This document shows, in pieces, positions 17,686 through 27,103 of a stretch of 64,000 nucleotides of DNA. Position numbers and translations under genes: made by a program. Each line of letters begins with the position of its first letter. Position 1 is the stretch's first letter. The DNA is from Catellatospora sp. KI3 (GTDB lineage: Bacteria > Actinomycetota > Actinomycetes > Mycobacteriales > Micromonosporaceae). Under the pieces are notes generated by a model. The model was not told where the DNA came from, made no database searches, and saw nothing but the letters and a program-made list of their open reading frames with translations. The DNA is taken from the NCBI RefSeq assembly GCF_029948125.1, contig NZ_JASAMB010000007.1, positions 124,001 through 188,000 of the forward strand. Reading direction: 5' to 3'.

Positions 17686-18402
17686 ATGCTTTCGTTCGCC
17701 CCGGTGGCTGACGCCACCGATTTCGCCTACAACGTCGTCACCTGGCTGTCGGACGTGCTCGCCCCGCTCGGCGGTGCCGCCGCTGGTGTCGTCCTGTTCA
17801 CCCTGGTGGTGCGGCTGCTGCTGCATCCGCTGACCCGGGCCGCGGTGCGCGGGGAGCGCGCCCGCGCGGCGCTGGCCCCGCAGCTGGCGCGGCTGCGGGA
17901 GGTCCATGGCACGGATCCGGTCGCGTTCGGCCAGGCCATGACCGAGCTGTATCGCGGCGCGGGTGTGTCGCCGTTCGCGGGCATCTTCCCGATGCTGCTG
18001 CAGGCGCCCGCGTTCATCGTGCTCTACCAGCTGTTCGTGCGTACCGAGATCGGCGGGCACGCCAACTCGCTGCTCGACAGCACGTTGGGCGGGGTGCCGC
18101 TGGGTGCGCACCTGCTCGCTCCGGCGGCCGGGCCGCACCTGGCCGTGTTCGGGCTGCTGCTGGCGGCGCTGGCGGGGCTGGCGTGGCTGTCGTCGCGGCG
18201 GGCGGTGCGGCTGGCGTCGCTGCAGCCGCAGCCGCCGACGGGGCTGCTGGCGGCGCTGCCGCGCTGGCTGCCGTACGCCATCCTGGTCAGCGCGGCGGTG
18301 CTGCCGCTGGCCGCGGGCCTGTACCTGCTGACCAGCACCGCCTGGACGGTGGCGGAGAACGCCGCGCTGCGGCGCGGCATGCCGGTGCCGGCAACCGTCT
18401 GA
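17686..18402 (+). CDS. yidC: YidC/Oxa1-family membrane protein insertase paralogue
   Basis: A 238-residue polytopic protein of the YidC/Oxa1/Alb3 family. Helices lie at about 20-47, 103-127 and further C-terminal pairs. The family core includes VVRLLLHPLTRAAVRGERARAALAPQ (cytoplasmic hairpin), with the positively charged groove residue in TLVVRLLLHP, and PFAGIFPMLLQAPAFIVLYQLF. It is shorter than the housekeeping actinobacterial YidC (300-400 residues), so it is probably an accessory copy. Start ATG 17686 follows AGAGAGG by 8 nt. Upstream GAGGAATCACCGC/GCGGATTCCTC arms can form a leader hairpin. Confidence 0.85.
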   Translation: MLSFAPVADATDFAYNVVTWLSDVLAPLGGAAAGVVLFTLVVRLLLHPLTRAAVRGERARAALAPQLARLREVHGTDPVAFGQAMTELYRGAGVSPFAGIFPMLLQAPAFIVLYQLFVRTEIGGHANSLLDSTLGGVPLGAHLLAPAAGPHLAVFGLLLAALAGLAWLSSRRAVRLASLQPQPPTGLLAALPRWLPYAILVSAAVLPLAAGLYLLTSTAWTVAENAALRRGMPVPATV

Positions 18403-18465
18403 GCACTGTCGATGGTCGGACAGCCGATCGCGATCGAGGGTCTGGCGTGGGTAGCCTGCTGCACC

Positions 18466-19299
18466 GTGAGCAAGCATCGGCGCGGCGCCCGCGACAACGG
18501 CGACCCACTGCTTCCGGCCACCGTCGAGCAGTTGGCAGCGCAGGAGCGCGCGGCGGCGCCGGGTAGGCGCCGACTGGTGATCCTGGGGTCCGCGGTGGCG
18601 GCGACGCTCGTGGTCGCCGCCACCGCCTGGGCGGTGACCGGCTCGGACGGCGGTACGGCCGCGCCCGCGGGTGCGTGGGCCACGGGCGGCAGCCGGAGTT
18701 TCACCGACGGATTCGGCGACGCGCCCTCACCGTCGCCGCTGCCGCCGCTGCCGCCGCGTTCGCGCACCTCGCCGTCGGCGCCCGCGCTGCCGTCGGCGTC
18801 GCCGACGCCCACGCGCGGGTTCGGGCTGGCGCCGGCCCCGGGCGCGGTGCCGGCGCCGGGCACGCTCGCCGTCGGCGGCGCGCGGTCGCTGCGCGCGGGC
18901 GACCCCACCGACGTGTACGTGTACGCCGTCGGCGACCTCGCCACGGCCGGCCGGGTAGACCCGCGCAGCCCCGCGCAGACGCGCCAGGCGGCGACGTACA
19001 CGGTGGTGGCGGGGCTGGCCGACAGCAGCTGCTTCTCGTTCCGCACCCTGGACGGCCGCTGGCTGCGCCACCGCGACTACCGGCTGCACCTGGATCCGGA
19101 CGACGGGTCGGCGCTGCTGCGCGCCGACGCGACGTTCTGCGCCCGGGACGGGGGCCGGGGCGCGGTGCGCTTCGAGTCGTACAACTACCCGGACTACTTC
19201 CTGCACCGGCGCGGCCCTGAGCTGTGGATCGACCGCGGCCAGCGCACCCGGGCGTTCGAGTCGGAGTCCACGTTCGTCGTGACCGGACCGTGGGTATAG
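18466..19299 (+). CDS. membrane-anchored protein with AbfB (arabinofuranosidase B-type) domain
   Basis: A 277-residue protein. A cytoplasmic N-tail (about 1-35) is followed by one membrane helix (about 36-57), a Pro/Ser-rich linker (about 75-125) and a C-terminal AbfB/CBM42-like beta-trefoil (about 135-277). The trefoil shows the recurring FRTLDGRWLRHRDYRLHLDP, RADATFCARDG and VRFESYNYPDYFLHRRG signatures. AbfB domains bind arabinose side chains of arabinoxylan. No catalytic domain is present, so it could be a sugar sensor or surface binder. Start GTG 18466 has a TAGCCT hexamer 8 bp upstream (leaderless). A longer ATG start at 18412 is less likely. Confidence 0.8.
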   Translation: MSKHRRGARDNGDPLLPATVEQLAAQERAAAPGRRRLVILGSAVAATLVVAATAWAVTGSDGGTAAPAGAWATGGSRSFTDGFGDAPSPSPLPPLPPRSRTSPSAPALPSASPTPTRGFGLAPAPGAVPAPGTLAVGGARSLRAGDPTDVYVYAVGDLATAGRVDPRSPAQTRQAATYTVVAGLADSSCFSFRTLDGRWLRHRDYRLHLDPDDGSALLRADATFCARDGGRGAVRFESYNYPDYFLHRRGPELWIDRGQRTRAFESESTFVVTGPWV

Positions 19300-19433
19300 G
19301 TACCCGGGGTCATCCGTACCGCGACGCGGTTGTTTGCGTATGGCCTACCTAGCGCTCTACGGATTGTCGCCACGCCGGCCCTGACCGATCGTTATTGCCA
19401 TGGGTGGACCACCTGGTAGCCGCCGGACGACTC

Positions 19434-19469
19434 CCCAGCGACACGTGACAGCGTCTCCGTGTCGCTGGG
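19434..19469. repeat. hairpin between convergent genes
   Basis: CCCAGCGACAC and GTGTCGCTGGG, 11 bp perfect, pair across 14 nt. It lies in the 444-bp gap between the AbfB gene and the convergent LAL regulator and is likely part of bidirectional termination. Confidence 0.5.
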
Positions 19470-19606
19470 TGGAAATCGTGCCCCCGTCGGCGGCTCCGAA
19501 CGGTTTCAGGTCGGGACCGGTCACCGCCGGTCGCGGTCAGTGCGCTCGATGAGCGGTGTGGCAGAGCGGTGCGCCGTAAACCAGAGCTGGCGGCGTACTG
19601 CTTTGA

Positions 19607-19639
19607 GGCAGGGGAGCAGCCGATCGTTGCTCCCCTGCC
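19607..19639. terminator. strong hairpin downstream of the LAL regulator
   Basis: GGCAGGGGAGCA and TGCTCCCCTGCC, 12 bp perfect with a 9-nt loop, lie 105 bp after the minus-strand LAL gene stop. There is no T-run, as is common in high-GC actinobacteria. The rest of the 19300-19743 gap shows nothing else I can name. Confidence 0.5.
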
Positions 19640-19743
19640 ACCAGCACAGGGCCAGGAGAGGCTCCCTGCCGGGAGTGCGTGCCACCCCCGGCGGGCCTGG
19701 GGAGGAGGCGGCCTCCGGGACCGGCGACGGTTCCGGAGGCCGT

Positions 19744-22566
19744 TCAGGGCAGGTCGGCGACCGCGCCGGCCAGTTCGGCCCGCGAGTGGACGCCCAGTTT
19801 GTGCAAGGCCCGCGCCACGTGCTGCTCGACCGTACGCGGGGACAGGAACAGCACCTGCGCGATCTCCCGGTTGGTGCGCCCCTGCGCGGCCAGCTGCGCC
19901 ACCTCCCGCTCGCGCGGGGTGAGGCCGCCGCCGTAGCCGGGCCGGCCGCCCTTGGCCACCACCCCGTGCTCGCGTAGCGTCCGCTGGCAGCGTGCCGCGT
20001 CCCAGCCGGCCCCGAGCCGGGCGAAGACGTTGCCCGCGTTGCCGAGCACGGCCAGCGCGTCCCCGATCCGTTCGGCGAGCACCAGTTCGCTGCGGGCCAT
20101 GCCCTCCTCGGCCAGCGTCGCCTCGTACGGCCGGGGCAGCGCGCTGAACTGTACGGCCGCGTCGCGGTAGTGCTTGCCCGCCTCGTCGTGCGCGCCCAGC
20201 GCCGCCGCCAGGTTGGCCCGGCACATCTGCAGCGCCGCCGCCGCGTTCGGGGCGACCAGCCCGTCCATGCCCGCCTCGAACTCGTCGATCAGCCCCCGGG
20301 CCTCCTCGACGTGCCCCGCCTCGGCCAGCGCCTGCACCGCGTACGGGGCGAGCCCGGCCGCCCAGGACCAGACGCCCTTGGCCCGGACCCGGTCCATGCC
20401 CCGGCGCGCCTCGGCGACCGCCTCCTCGCCGTGCCCCCGGGCCAGCAGCATCCGGATGTACGCCCCCGACGCCGCCGCCACCACGTGCACGGTGCTGTTG
20501 TGCGGCGCGCTCAGCCCGGCCGAGGTCAGCGACGTCTCGGCGGTGTCCCAGTCGCCGCGCGCCACCGCCAGCAGCCCAGTGATCAGGTGCCCCTCGACCT
20601 CGGTGGTCGGCCCGTCCGGGCCGGTGAACTCGGCGGCCCGGTCGGCCAGGCCCGGCCAGCGGCCCATGGCCCAGTCCAGGTGCAGCGCGGTGCAGCGGCC
20701 CGCGGTGGTGATGACGGAGGCGCCGACGCGCCCGGCCAGTTCGATCGACTGGCGCAGGAAGTCGTCGGCCTCGGCGTGCATGCCCAGCCATACCGTGGCG
20801 TCGGCGAGGTTCTGCAGGCCGCGCGCGGCCTGCTGCCGCTCGGCCAGCGTGGTCGCGTTGGCGGTCAGCCGCCGCGCGGCCTGCCAGGCCTGCGGATCGC
20901 CGCAGTTCATCAGCAGCGTGGCCCGGTTGGCGGCGACCGCCATCTGGATCGCGACGTCGTCACCGGCGGCCGCGGCCAGCTCGGCCCGCTCCAGCCAGGC
21001 CCGGTCGTCGGCGAACGAGGTGCCGTGCAGCACCGGCCAGGACAGCACCGACATGGCGCGGGCGGCCAGCGCGGGGCGCTCCTGCAGCTCGTCCACGGCG
21101 CTCTCGACCTCGGCGGCGCCGCCGGGGAAGTCGCCGACCTGGTTCATCAGCACCAGGCCCAGCATCAGCCGCAGCTCACCGCGCGCGGCCACGGGCAGCC
21201 GCTCGTCGGTCATGATGCGCCGCAGCAGCGCCACCGTCTGGTCCGAGCGCAGCCCCAGCTCGGCGGTCTGCGCGAGCCGGATGGTGAGCCGGGTGCGGGT
21301 GGCCCGGGGCACGGTCTGGTCGGCCAGCACCTCCTCCAGCTGGGCCAGGGCCGCCTCGTTGTCGCCGTCGGCGATGTACCGGTCGGCGGCCGCCTCGGCG
21401 TAGCGCATCCACGCCTTCTCCTGGCCGCTGCGCCGGTTGTGGTGGGCCAGCCGGGCCAGGGCCGCGGCACCGGTGCGGCGGGCCAGCGCGTTGGCGGCGC
21501 GGGCGTGCAGCTCGCGGCGGCGGGGGCCGGGCAGCGCGTCGTACACGGCACGGCCCGCCAGCGGGACGCGGTAGCCGTAGCGGCCGTCGGCGGTCTCATC
21601 GAGCACCGCCCCGGCCAGCACCTCTACCAGCGCGGCGCGGCCCTGGGCCGGGTCGAGGCCGGCCACATCGGACAGGTGCTCCTCGGGCGCGGACTCGTCG
21701 AGCACGGCCGCCGCCTCGGCGACGCAGCGGGCGGCTGGGGAGAGTCCGGCGACGCGGGCGGCGGTCAGTTCACGCAGCCGGGCGGGCGGGGCGAGCTGGC
21801 CGGCGGTATCGGCGTCGTCGACGCCGGACAGCTGCGCCAGCAGGTCCTCCAGGACCCGGGGCACTCCGCCGGTGGTGGCGGCCAGCCGGGCCACCAGCTC
21901 GGCCGGCGGATCCTGCCGCCGCGCCTGCTTGACCAGCAGCCGGATGTCGTCGAGGGCCAGCGGCTCCAGGCGCAGCGTCACCTGGCGCAGGCCGGGGGCG
22001 TACGCGGCCGACACGCCCAGCGGCAGGCCGGGCACGGCCAGCTCCTCCGGCCGGTACGACAGCACCAGCGCGATGCCCGGCAGCGGCGCCGACAGCAGCA
22101 GGCACAGCAGGTCCCGCGAGTCGGGGTCGATCCACTGCAGATCCTCGACCACCAGCGTGGCCGGGGCCAGCCCGCTCAGCAGCGCCCGCATACCGCGCAG
22201 CAGCCGGTGGCGCGCCTGCGCGGGTTCGGCCAGCGGCGGCAGCGGCGGCGGCAGCTTGTCGGCCAGCTCCGGCAGCAGCGGCACCAGCGCCCCCAGCAGC
22301 GGGTTCAGCATGGCCGGGGCGGGCAGCACCGGCCCGGCCGACAGCAGCAGCCCGATGGCGGCGGCGAACGGCAGCGGCGGCCGGATCGGCGGGCACGTCG
22401 TGGACAGCACCAGCGCGGTGTGCTGGCGCCGCCACTCGTCGACCAGGCGCGTCTTGCCGCTGCCCGCCTCGCCTTCCAGGAGCAGGACCGAGGGACGGTA
22501 CGCGACAGTCGACCGGAGGAGTTGCAGAGTCTCTTGGCGCCCGACGAACAATCGGTCTGTCTGCAC
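19744..22566 (-). CDS. second LAL-family LuxR regulator
   Basis: A 940-residue ATPase-regulator. The N-terminal segment [15 protein letters not shown] leads to a P-loop [10 protein letters not shown] (about 31-40) and Walker [14 protein letters not shown] long helical-repeat middle and a C-terminal LuxR HTH at about 875-925 ([32 protein letters not shown]) follow. I start it at GTG 22566 because GAGGAAG lies 8 nt upstream. Two longer in-frame starts lack a ribosome site. It is divergent from the metallophosphatase fusion, so it may control that gene, which is inference. It resembles the 232-3027 protein only in architecture. Confidence 0.88.
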   Translation of the reverse strand: MQTDRLFVGRQETLQLLRSTVAYRPSVLLLEGEAGSGKTRLVDEWRRQHTALVLSTTCPPIRPPLPFAAAIGLLLSAGPVLPAPAMLNPLLGALVPLLPELADKLPPPLPPLAEPAQARHRLLRGMRALLSGLAPATLVVEDLQWIDPDSRDLLCLLLSAPLPGIALVLSYRPEELAVPGLPLGVSAAYAPGLRQVTLRLEPLALDDIRLLVKQARRQDPPAELVARLAATTGGVPRVLEDLLAQLSGVDDADTAGQLAPPARLRELTAARVAGLSPAARCVAEAAAVLDESAPEEHLSDVAGLDPAQGRAALVEVLAGAVLDETADGRYGYRVPLAGRAVYDALPGPRRRELHARAANALARRTGAAALARLAHHNRRSGQEKAWMRYAEAAADRYIADGDNEAALAQLEEVLADQTVPRATRTRLTIRLAQTAELGLRSDQTVALLRRIMTDERLPVAARGELRLMLGLVLMNQVGDFPGGAAEVESAVDELQERPALAARAMSVLSWPVLHGTSFADDRAWLERAELAAAAGDDVAIQMAVAANRATLLMNCGDPQAWQAARRLTANATTLAERQQAARGLQNLADATVWLGMHAEADDFLRQSIELAGRVGASVITTAGRCTALHLDWAMGRWPGLADRAAEFTGPDGPTTEVEGHLITGLLAVARGDWDTAETSLTSAGLSAPHNSTVHVVAAASGAYIRMLLARGHGEEAVAEARRGMDRVRAKGVWSWAAGLAPYAVQALAEAGHVEEARGLIDEFEAGMDGLVAPNAAAALQMCRANLAAALGAHDEAGKHYRDAAVQFSALPRPYEATLAEEGMARSELVLAERIGDALAVLGNAGNVFARLGAGWDAARCQRTLREHGVVAKGGRPGYGGGLTPREREVAQLAAQGRTNREIAQVLFLSPRTVEQHVARALHKLGVHSRAELAGAVADLP

Positions 22567-22721
22567 CGACGTATCTTCCTCGTAGTGATGCGCTAAGCCA
22601 AGTCGGCGCGCCCCCCGTCGCCCCGGCCGGACAGTCCGGTGTCCGCCACCGGCTTGCGCCGCGGCCCGTGCCGGGCGGCGCATCCGGCGGTACGCTGGGC
22701 GGCCGAGAAACCGGGAGCGCC

Positions 22722-24800
22722 ATGGGCAGGATCATCGTCATCGGGGACGTCGGCGGGCACCCGGACCAGCTCCGCCGGGCGCTGGTCGCGGCCGGTGCGC
22801 GGCGCGGGGACCTGCGGCTGCCGCCGGAGCTGACCGTGGTCCAGGTCGGCGACCTGGTCGACCGCGGCCCCGACAGCGCGGGCGTGCTCGACATCGTCAG
22901 AGGTCGCCTCGACGACCAGCCCGAGCAGTGGATCCAGCTGCTGGGCAACCACGAGTCGCAGTACCTGGCGGACGGCGAGCGGTTCACCGCCGACCGGCTG
23001 AGCAAATCGGACGTCAGGCTGCTGCGCGGCTGGTGGGAGGACGGGCGGCTGCGGGTGGCGGCCGCCGTGCGCACCGCCGACGGCGACGAGCAGCTGGTCA
23101 CCCACGCCGGGCTGACCGCGCCCTGCTGGCAGGAGCTGGGCGAGCCGACCACCGCCGCGGCAGCCGCGCGGCTGCTGAACGCGCGCCCCGAGCCCCTGCT
23201 CTGGCGCGGCAGCGGCCCCGGCGTCGACCCCAAGGCGGGACCGCTGTGGGCCGAGGCGGGCACCGAGCTGTACGAGGAGTGGCTGCGCTTCCACTCCACC
23301 GGCGGCTTCGTCTGGTTCGGACAGATCCACGGCCACTCGGCGATCGTCCGCTACCGCGACCGCAGCTGGCGGGCGCCGGGGCGGGTGCGCCAGCGGGCCG
23401 CCGTCGACTGGGAGGCCCGCCACGTGCGGGTCCGCATCGGCGGCCGCGTCTTCACCGGCGTCGACCCGAAGCAGGGCGTCGCCGGCACCTCGCACTGGCG
23501 CCCGCTGGACCTGCCCGACGCGGTCCTGCTGTCCCCGGCCGACGCGGGCGCCGCGACGAGCCAGCCGGCCGAGGTGTCGCGGGAGCGGCTGACCGTGTCG
23601 GCGGACGCTCCTGATCACGCGCGCGGCCGGGGTCGCGACTTCGACCTGGTGCTGTTCGGGGCGACCGGTTTCACCGGCGGGCTGACCGCCGAGTACCTGG
23701 CCGCGCACGCCCCTCGTAGCTGCCGCTGGGCGCTGGCGGGCCGCGACCGGGCCCGCCTGGCCGCCGTCCGCGAGCGCCTGGCCGCCATCGACCCGGCCTG
23801 CGCCGACCTGCCGCTGCTGCCCGCCGACACGACCGACCCCGACTCGCTGCGGGAACTGGCCCGCCGGGCCCGGGTGGTGGCCACCACCGTCGGCCCGTAC
23901 GTCGTGCACGGGGAACCGCTGGTGGCGGCGTGCGCCGAGGCGGGCGCCGACTACGTGGACCTGACCGGCGAGCCGGAGTTCATCGACCGGATGTTCACCG
24001 CGTACCACGAGGCGGCCGTCGCGTCGGGGGCGCGGCTCGTGCACGCCTGCGGCTTCGACTCGGTGCCGCACGACCTGGGCGCCTACTACACGGTCGGGCT
24101 GCTCCCGCCCGGCGCCCCGATCCGCCTCGACGGGTACGTCCGCGCCAAGGGCGCCGTCTCCGGCGGCACGCTCGCCTCGGCGCTGCTGGCGTTCGGACGC
24201 CGCAAGCAGACCGCGGCCGCCGCCCGCGACCGGCGCCGCCTGGAGCAGCAGGCGGCCGCGCCGACCGGCCGGATGGTGCGCACGCCGCTGGGCAGGCTGC
24301 GCCGCACCCGTGACGGCGGGGCCTGGGCGGTGCCGCTGCCGACGGTGGATCCGGCGATCGTGGGCCGCTCGGCGCGGGCGCTGGACCGGTACGGCCCCGA
24401 CTTCCGCTACCGCCACGCCGCGGCCGTACGGTGGCTGCCGGTGGCGCTGGCCGGGCTGGTCGCCGCCGCCGTGCTGTTCGTGCTGGCCCAGGTGGGGCCG
24501 GTCCGCCAGGCGCTGTCGAACCTGCGCCGCCCCGGCACCGGCCCGGACGCGCGTACCCGCGAGCGCAGCTGGTTCACCGTCCGCTTCGTCGGCGAGGGCG
24601 GCGGCCGCCGGGTGGTCACCGAGGTGTCCGGCGGCGACCCCGGCTACGGCGAGACCGCGAAGATGCTGGCCGAGTCGGCCCTGTGCCTGTCCTTCGACGA
24701 CCTTCCGCCGACCAGCGGGCAGGTGACGACCGCCGTCGCCATGGGCGACGCCCTGCTCGCCCGCCTGCAGGCGGCGGGCATCACCTTCCGCACCCTCTGA
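22722..24800 (+). CDS. metallophosphatase / saccharopine-dehydrogenase-like fusion
   Basis: A single uninterrupted frame of 692 residues. Residues 1-285 are a calcineurin-like phosphoesterase with [38 protein letters not shown] and GQIHGHS, the five metal-binding blocks of PPP/ApaH-type enzymes. Residues about 300-692 are an NAD(P)-binding saccharopine-dehydrogenase-like protein of the trans-acting enoyl reductase type ([20 protein letters not shown]; later [29 protein letters not shown]), with a hydrophobic helix at about 575-595. The two halves are normally separate proteins. No stop lies between them, though an internal GTG near 23575 or 23599 might give a separate second product. ATG 22722 follows GGGAG. 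Confidence 0.82.
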   Translation: MGRIIVIGDVGGHPDQLRRALVAAGARRGDLRLPPELTVVQVGDLVDRGPDSAGVLDIVRGRLDDQPEQWIQLLGNHESQYLADGERFTADRLSKSDVRLLRGWWEDGRLRVAAAVRTADGDEQLVTHAGLTAPCWQELGEPTTAAAAARLLNARPEPLLWRGSGPGVDPKAGPLWAEAGTELYEEWLRFHSTGGFVWFGQIHGHSAIVRYRDRSWRAPGRVRQRAAVDWEARHVRVRIGGRVFTGVDPKQGVAGTSHWRPLDLPDAVLLSPADAGAATSQPAEVSRERLTVSADAPDHARGRGRDFDLVLFGATGFTGGLTAEYLAAHAPRSCRWALAGRDRARLAAVRERLAAIDPACADLPLLPADTTDPDSLRELARRARVVATTVGPYVVHGEPLVAACAEAGADYVDLTGEPEFIDRMFTAYHEAAVASGARLVHACGFDSVPHDLGAYYTVGLLPPGAPIRLDGYVRAKGAVSGGTLASALLAFGRRKQTAAAARDRRRLEQQAAAPTGRMVRTPLGRLRRTRDGGAWAVPLPTVDPAIVGRSARALDRYGPDFRYRHAAAVRWLPVALAGLVAAAVLFVLAQVGPVRQALSNLRRPGTGPDARTRERSWFTVRFVGEGGGRRVVTEVSGGDPGYGETAKMLAESALCLSFDDLPPTSGQVTTAVAMGDALLARLQAAGITFRTL

Positions 24801-24810
24801 TTGCGGGTAA

Positions 24811-24856
24811 GGAAGGGACCCTTCTTATCGCATTCCGATGTAGAAGGGTCCCTTCC
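24811..24856. terminator. AAGGGACCCTT-type palindromic repeat (terminator-like)
   Basis: GGAAGGGACCCTTCT and its exact complement flank TATCGCATTCCGATGT. The same unit occurs twice at 35480-35625. It starts 10 bp after the fusion gene stop, so transcription termination is the likely effect. Confidence 0.65.
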
Positions 24857-24915
24857 CAACCCGCGGAGCGCGGCGGCGGCGCGGCGGGCGGCGGCAGGGC
24901 GGGGTGGGCGCGGAT

Positions 24916-24930
24916 CGATTAATCGGTTAA
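24916..24930 (+). promoter_or_regulatory. candidate operator upstream of the mannanase
   Basis: CGATTAATCG, a 10-bp perfect palindrome, overlaps TTAATCGGTTAA. This AT-rich motif is striking in 70% GC surroundings and lies about 120 bp before the mannanase start. It may be a repressor site. The binder is unknown. Confidence 0.4.
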
Positions 24931-24947
24931 GCTGTCGGCGGGTGCAT

Positions 24948-25033
24948 GTAGGGAGCCAAGGGCCAGGGCAAGGCCAGGCTGCGCCCAGACTTCTCGTCCG
25001 CCCCCGCGCCGGTATCCGGGCGGGGCTCCCTAC
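24948..25033 (+). ncRNA. structured 5' leader of the mannanase mRNA (candidate)
   Basis: A 10-bp perfect stem, GTAGGGAGCC with GGCTCCCTAC, encloses a GGCC/GGCC hairpin and CCCCGCGCCGG-TAT-CCGGGCGGGG. The whole structure ends 13 bp before the start codon and may hide or expose the ribosome site. It matches no riboswitch class I know. Confidence 0.35.
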
Positions 25034-25046
25034 CTGAGGTGTTCCC

Positions 25047-26930
25047 TTGAAGAAGAAGATCGCGCTCGCGGCCCTGTCCGCGCTGGCGCTGCTCACCGGC
25101 ATGCTCGCGGTCAGCCAACCGGCCCAGGCCGCCACCGGCATCCGGGTCAGCAACGGCAAGCTGGTCGAGGCGAACGGCACCGCGCTCAAGCTGCGCGGCA
25201 TCAACCACCCGCACGCCTGGTACGCGACCCAGACCAGCTCCTTCGCCAACATCAAGGCGGCGGGCGCCAACTCGGTCCGGGTGGTGCTCAGCGGCGGCCG
25301 GTGGACCACCAACACCGCCTCCGACGTCGCCAACGTCATCTCGCTGTGCAAGACGAACAAGCTGATCTGCGTGCTGGAGAACCACGACACCACCGGCTAC
25401 GGGGAGCAGAGCGGCGCGTACAGCCTGGACCAGGCGGTCAACTACTGGATCAGCGTGCAGAGCGCGCTGACCGGCCAGGAGAACTACGTCATCCTCAACA
25501 TCGGCAACGAGCCGTTCGGCAACAACGCCACCACGCCGAACTGGACCGACGCCACCAAGAGCGCCATCGGCCGGCTGCGCAGCGCGGGTTTCCAGCACAC
25601 CATCATGGTCGACGCGCCGAACTGGGGCCAGGACTGGTCGTTCACCATGCGCGACAACGCCCCGAGCGTGCTGGCGGCCGACACCACCGGCAACCTCATC
25701 TTCAGCGTCCACATGTACGGCGTCTTCGACACCGCCGCCGAGGTGACCGCGTACGTCGACTCGTTCACCAGCCGCAACCTGGCGCTGTGCGTGTGCGAGT
25801 TCGGTGACATGCACTCCGACGGCAACCCCGACGAGGACACCATCATGGCCAAGACCCAGTCCGCCGGTATCGGCAACATGGGCTGGTCCTGGAGCGGCAA
25901 CGGCGGCGGCGTCGAGTACCTCGACATGGTGACGAGCTTCAACCCGGCCCAGCGCAGCACCTGGGGTACGCGGTACATCACCGGCGCCAACGGCCTGTCG
26001 ACCACCTCGACCCAGGCCACCATCTACAACACGAGCACCGACAACCAGGCGCCGACCACGCCCGGCACCCCGGCCGCGTCGAACGTCACCAGCTCGTCGG
26101 TGAGCCTGTCCTGGGCGGCATCGACGGACAACGTGGGCGTGACCGGCTACGACGTGGTCCGCGTGAGCGGCTCGACGGAGACCGTGGTCGCCTCGCCGAG
26201 CACCAACTCCGCGTCGGTCACCGGCCTGACCGCCTCGACCGCGTACACGTTCGCGGTGTACGCCAAGGACGCCGCGGGCAACCGCTCGACCCGCTCGGGC
26301 ACGGTCGCGGTGACCACCGCCACGGCCCCCGTCGACACCCAGGCGCCGACCGCGCCCGGCACCCCGACGGCGTCCAACGTGACCAGCTCCTCGGTGAGCC
26401 TGGGCTGGACCGCCTCCACCGACAACGTGGGCGTGACCGGGTACGACGTGGTCCGGGTGAGCGGGTCCACCGAGACCGTGGTCGCCTCGCCGAGCACCAA
26501 CAGCGCGTCGGTCACGGGTCTGACCGCGTCGACCGCGTACACCTTCGCGGTGTACGCCAAGGACGCCGCCGGCAACCGCTCGACCCGCTCCGGCACGGTC
26601 GCGGTCACCACGTCGGGCACCAGCACCGGGGGCTGCACCGCGGCGTACCGGATCACCAACAGCTGGCCCGGCGGCTTCCAGGCGGAGGTCGTGATCACCA
26701 ACGGCGCGACCGCCACCACCGCCTGGACCGCGAGCTGGACCTTCGCCAACGGGCAGACCATCACCCAGCTGTGGAGCGGCCAGGACACCCCCAGCGGCGC
26801 GAGCCACAGCGTGCGCAACCTCAGCTACAACGGGACCCTGGCGCCGAGCGGTACGACCAGCTTCGGCTTCACCGGCACCTGGAACAACAGCACCAACGCC
26901 GTGCCGACGGTCGCCTGCTCGCGCAGCTGA
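25047..26930 (+). CDS. secreted GH5 (subfamily 8-like) beta-mannanase, FN3-FN3-CBM2
   Basis: A 627-residue secreted hydrolase. The signal peptide is about 1-29 (ends AQA). The GH5 barrel spans about 30-320: LRGINHPHAWY, VLENHD, the acid/base in NIGNEP (Glu155) and the nucleophile in CEFGDMHSD (Glu251). These are hallmarks of bacterial GH5_8 endo-1,4-beta-mannanases. Two nearly identical fibronectin III domains follow at about 332-429 and 430-525, then a CBM2 (about 530-627; CTAAYRITNSWPGGFQAEV). It should cleave mannan or glucomannan in plant walls while bound to cellulose. It starts 13 bp after a structured leader. The start codon is TTG at 25047, or the first AAG-rich codons if ATG-less annotation is refused. 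Confidence 0.92.
   Translation: MKKKIALAALSALALLTGMLAVSQPAQAATGIRVSNGKLVEANGTALKLRGINHPHAWYATQTSSFANIKAAGANSVRVVLSGGRWTTNTASDVANVISLCKTNKLICVLENHDTTGYGEQSGAYSLDQAVNYWISVQSALTGQENYVILNIGNEPFGNNATTPNWTDATKSAIGRLRSAGFQHTIMVDAPNWGQDWSFTMRDNAPSVLAADTTGNLIFSVHMYGVFDTAAEVTAYVDSFTSRNLALCVCEFGDMHSDGNPDEDTIMAKTQSAGIGNMGWSWSGNGGGVEYLDMVTSFNPAQRSTWGTRYITGANGLSTTSTQATIYNTSTDNQAPTTPGTPAASNVTSSSVSLSWAASTDNVGVTGYDVVRVSGSTETVVASPSTNSASVTGLTASTAYTFAVYAKDAAGNRSTRSGTVAVTTATAPVDTQAPTAPGTPTASNVTSSSVSLGWTASTDNVGVTGYDVVRVSGSTETVVASPSTNSASVTGLTASTAYTFAVYAKDAAGNRSTRSGTVAVTTSGTSTGGCTAAYRITNSWPGGFQAEVVITNGATATTAWTASWTFANGQTITQLWSGQDTPSGASHSVRNLSYNGTLAPSGTTSFGFTGTWNNSTNAVPTVACSRS
26040..26621 (+). repeat. tandem duplication of the FN3-encoding segment
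   Basis: The segment from 26040 recurs at 26334 with a period of 294 bp (98 codons). The two encoded domains differ at only about five residues, which points to recent duplication or gene conversion. Confidence 0.85.
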
Positions 26931-26953
26931 CCGGTCATCTCGCCCGGATCAAC

Positions 26954-26982
26954 GAGGTCCGTCCCCGTCGGGGGCGGGCCTC
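26954..26982 (+). terminator. terminator hairpin after the mannanase
   Basis: GAGGTCCGTCCCC pairs with GGGGGCGGGCCTC, with two G-U pairs, across a short loop. It begins 24 bp after the stop and is followed by a mixed T-containing stretch (CACTTTCTCG). Confidence 0.65.
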
Positions 26983-27103
26983 GCCACTTTCTCGTGGCAA
27001 ATACCCGATATTACGAACCGGTCCGCGTGTATTGCCCGTTTTTTCATGGTTGGTCGCTAGCCTGGCGCGGTCAATGACCTAGAAACCGGAGGGCGGTCAG
27101 TCG

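Noticed and set aside
24948-25033. Known riboswitch upstream of the mannanase
   Set aside because: Neither c-di-GMP, ydaO nor cobalamin consensus blocks are present.
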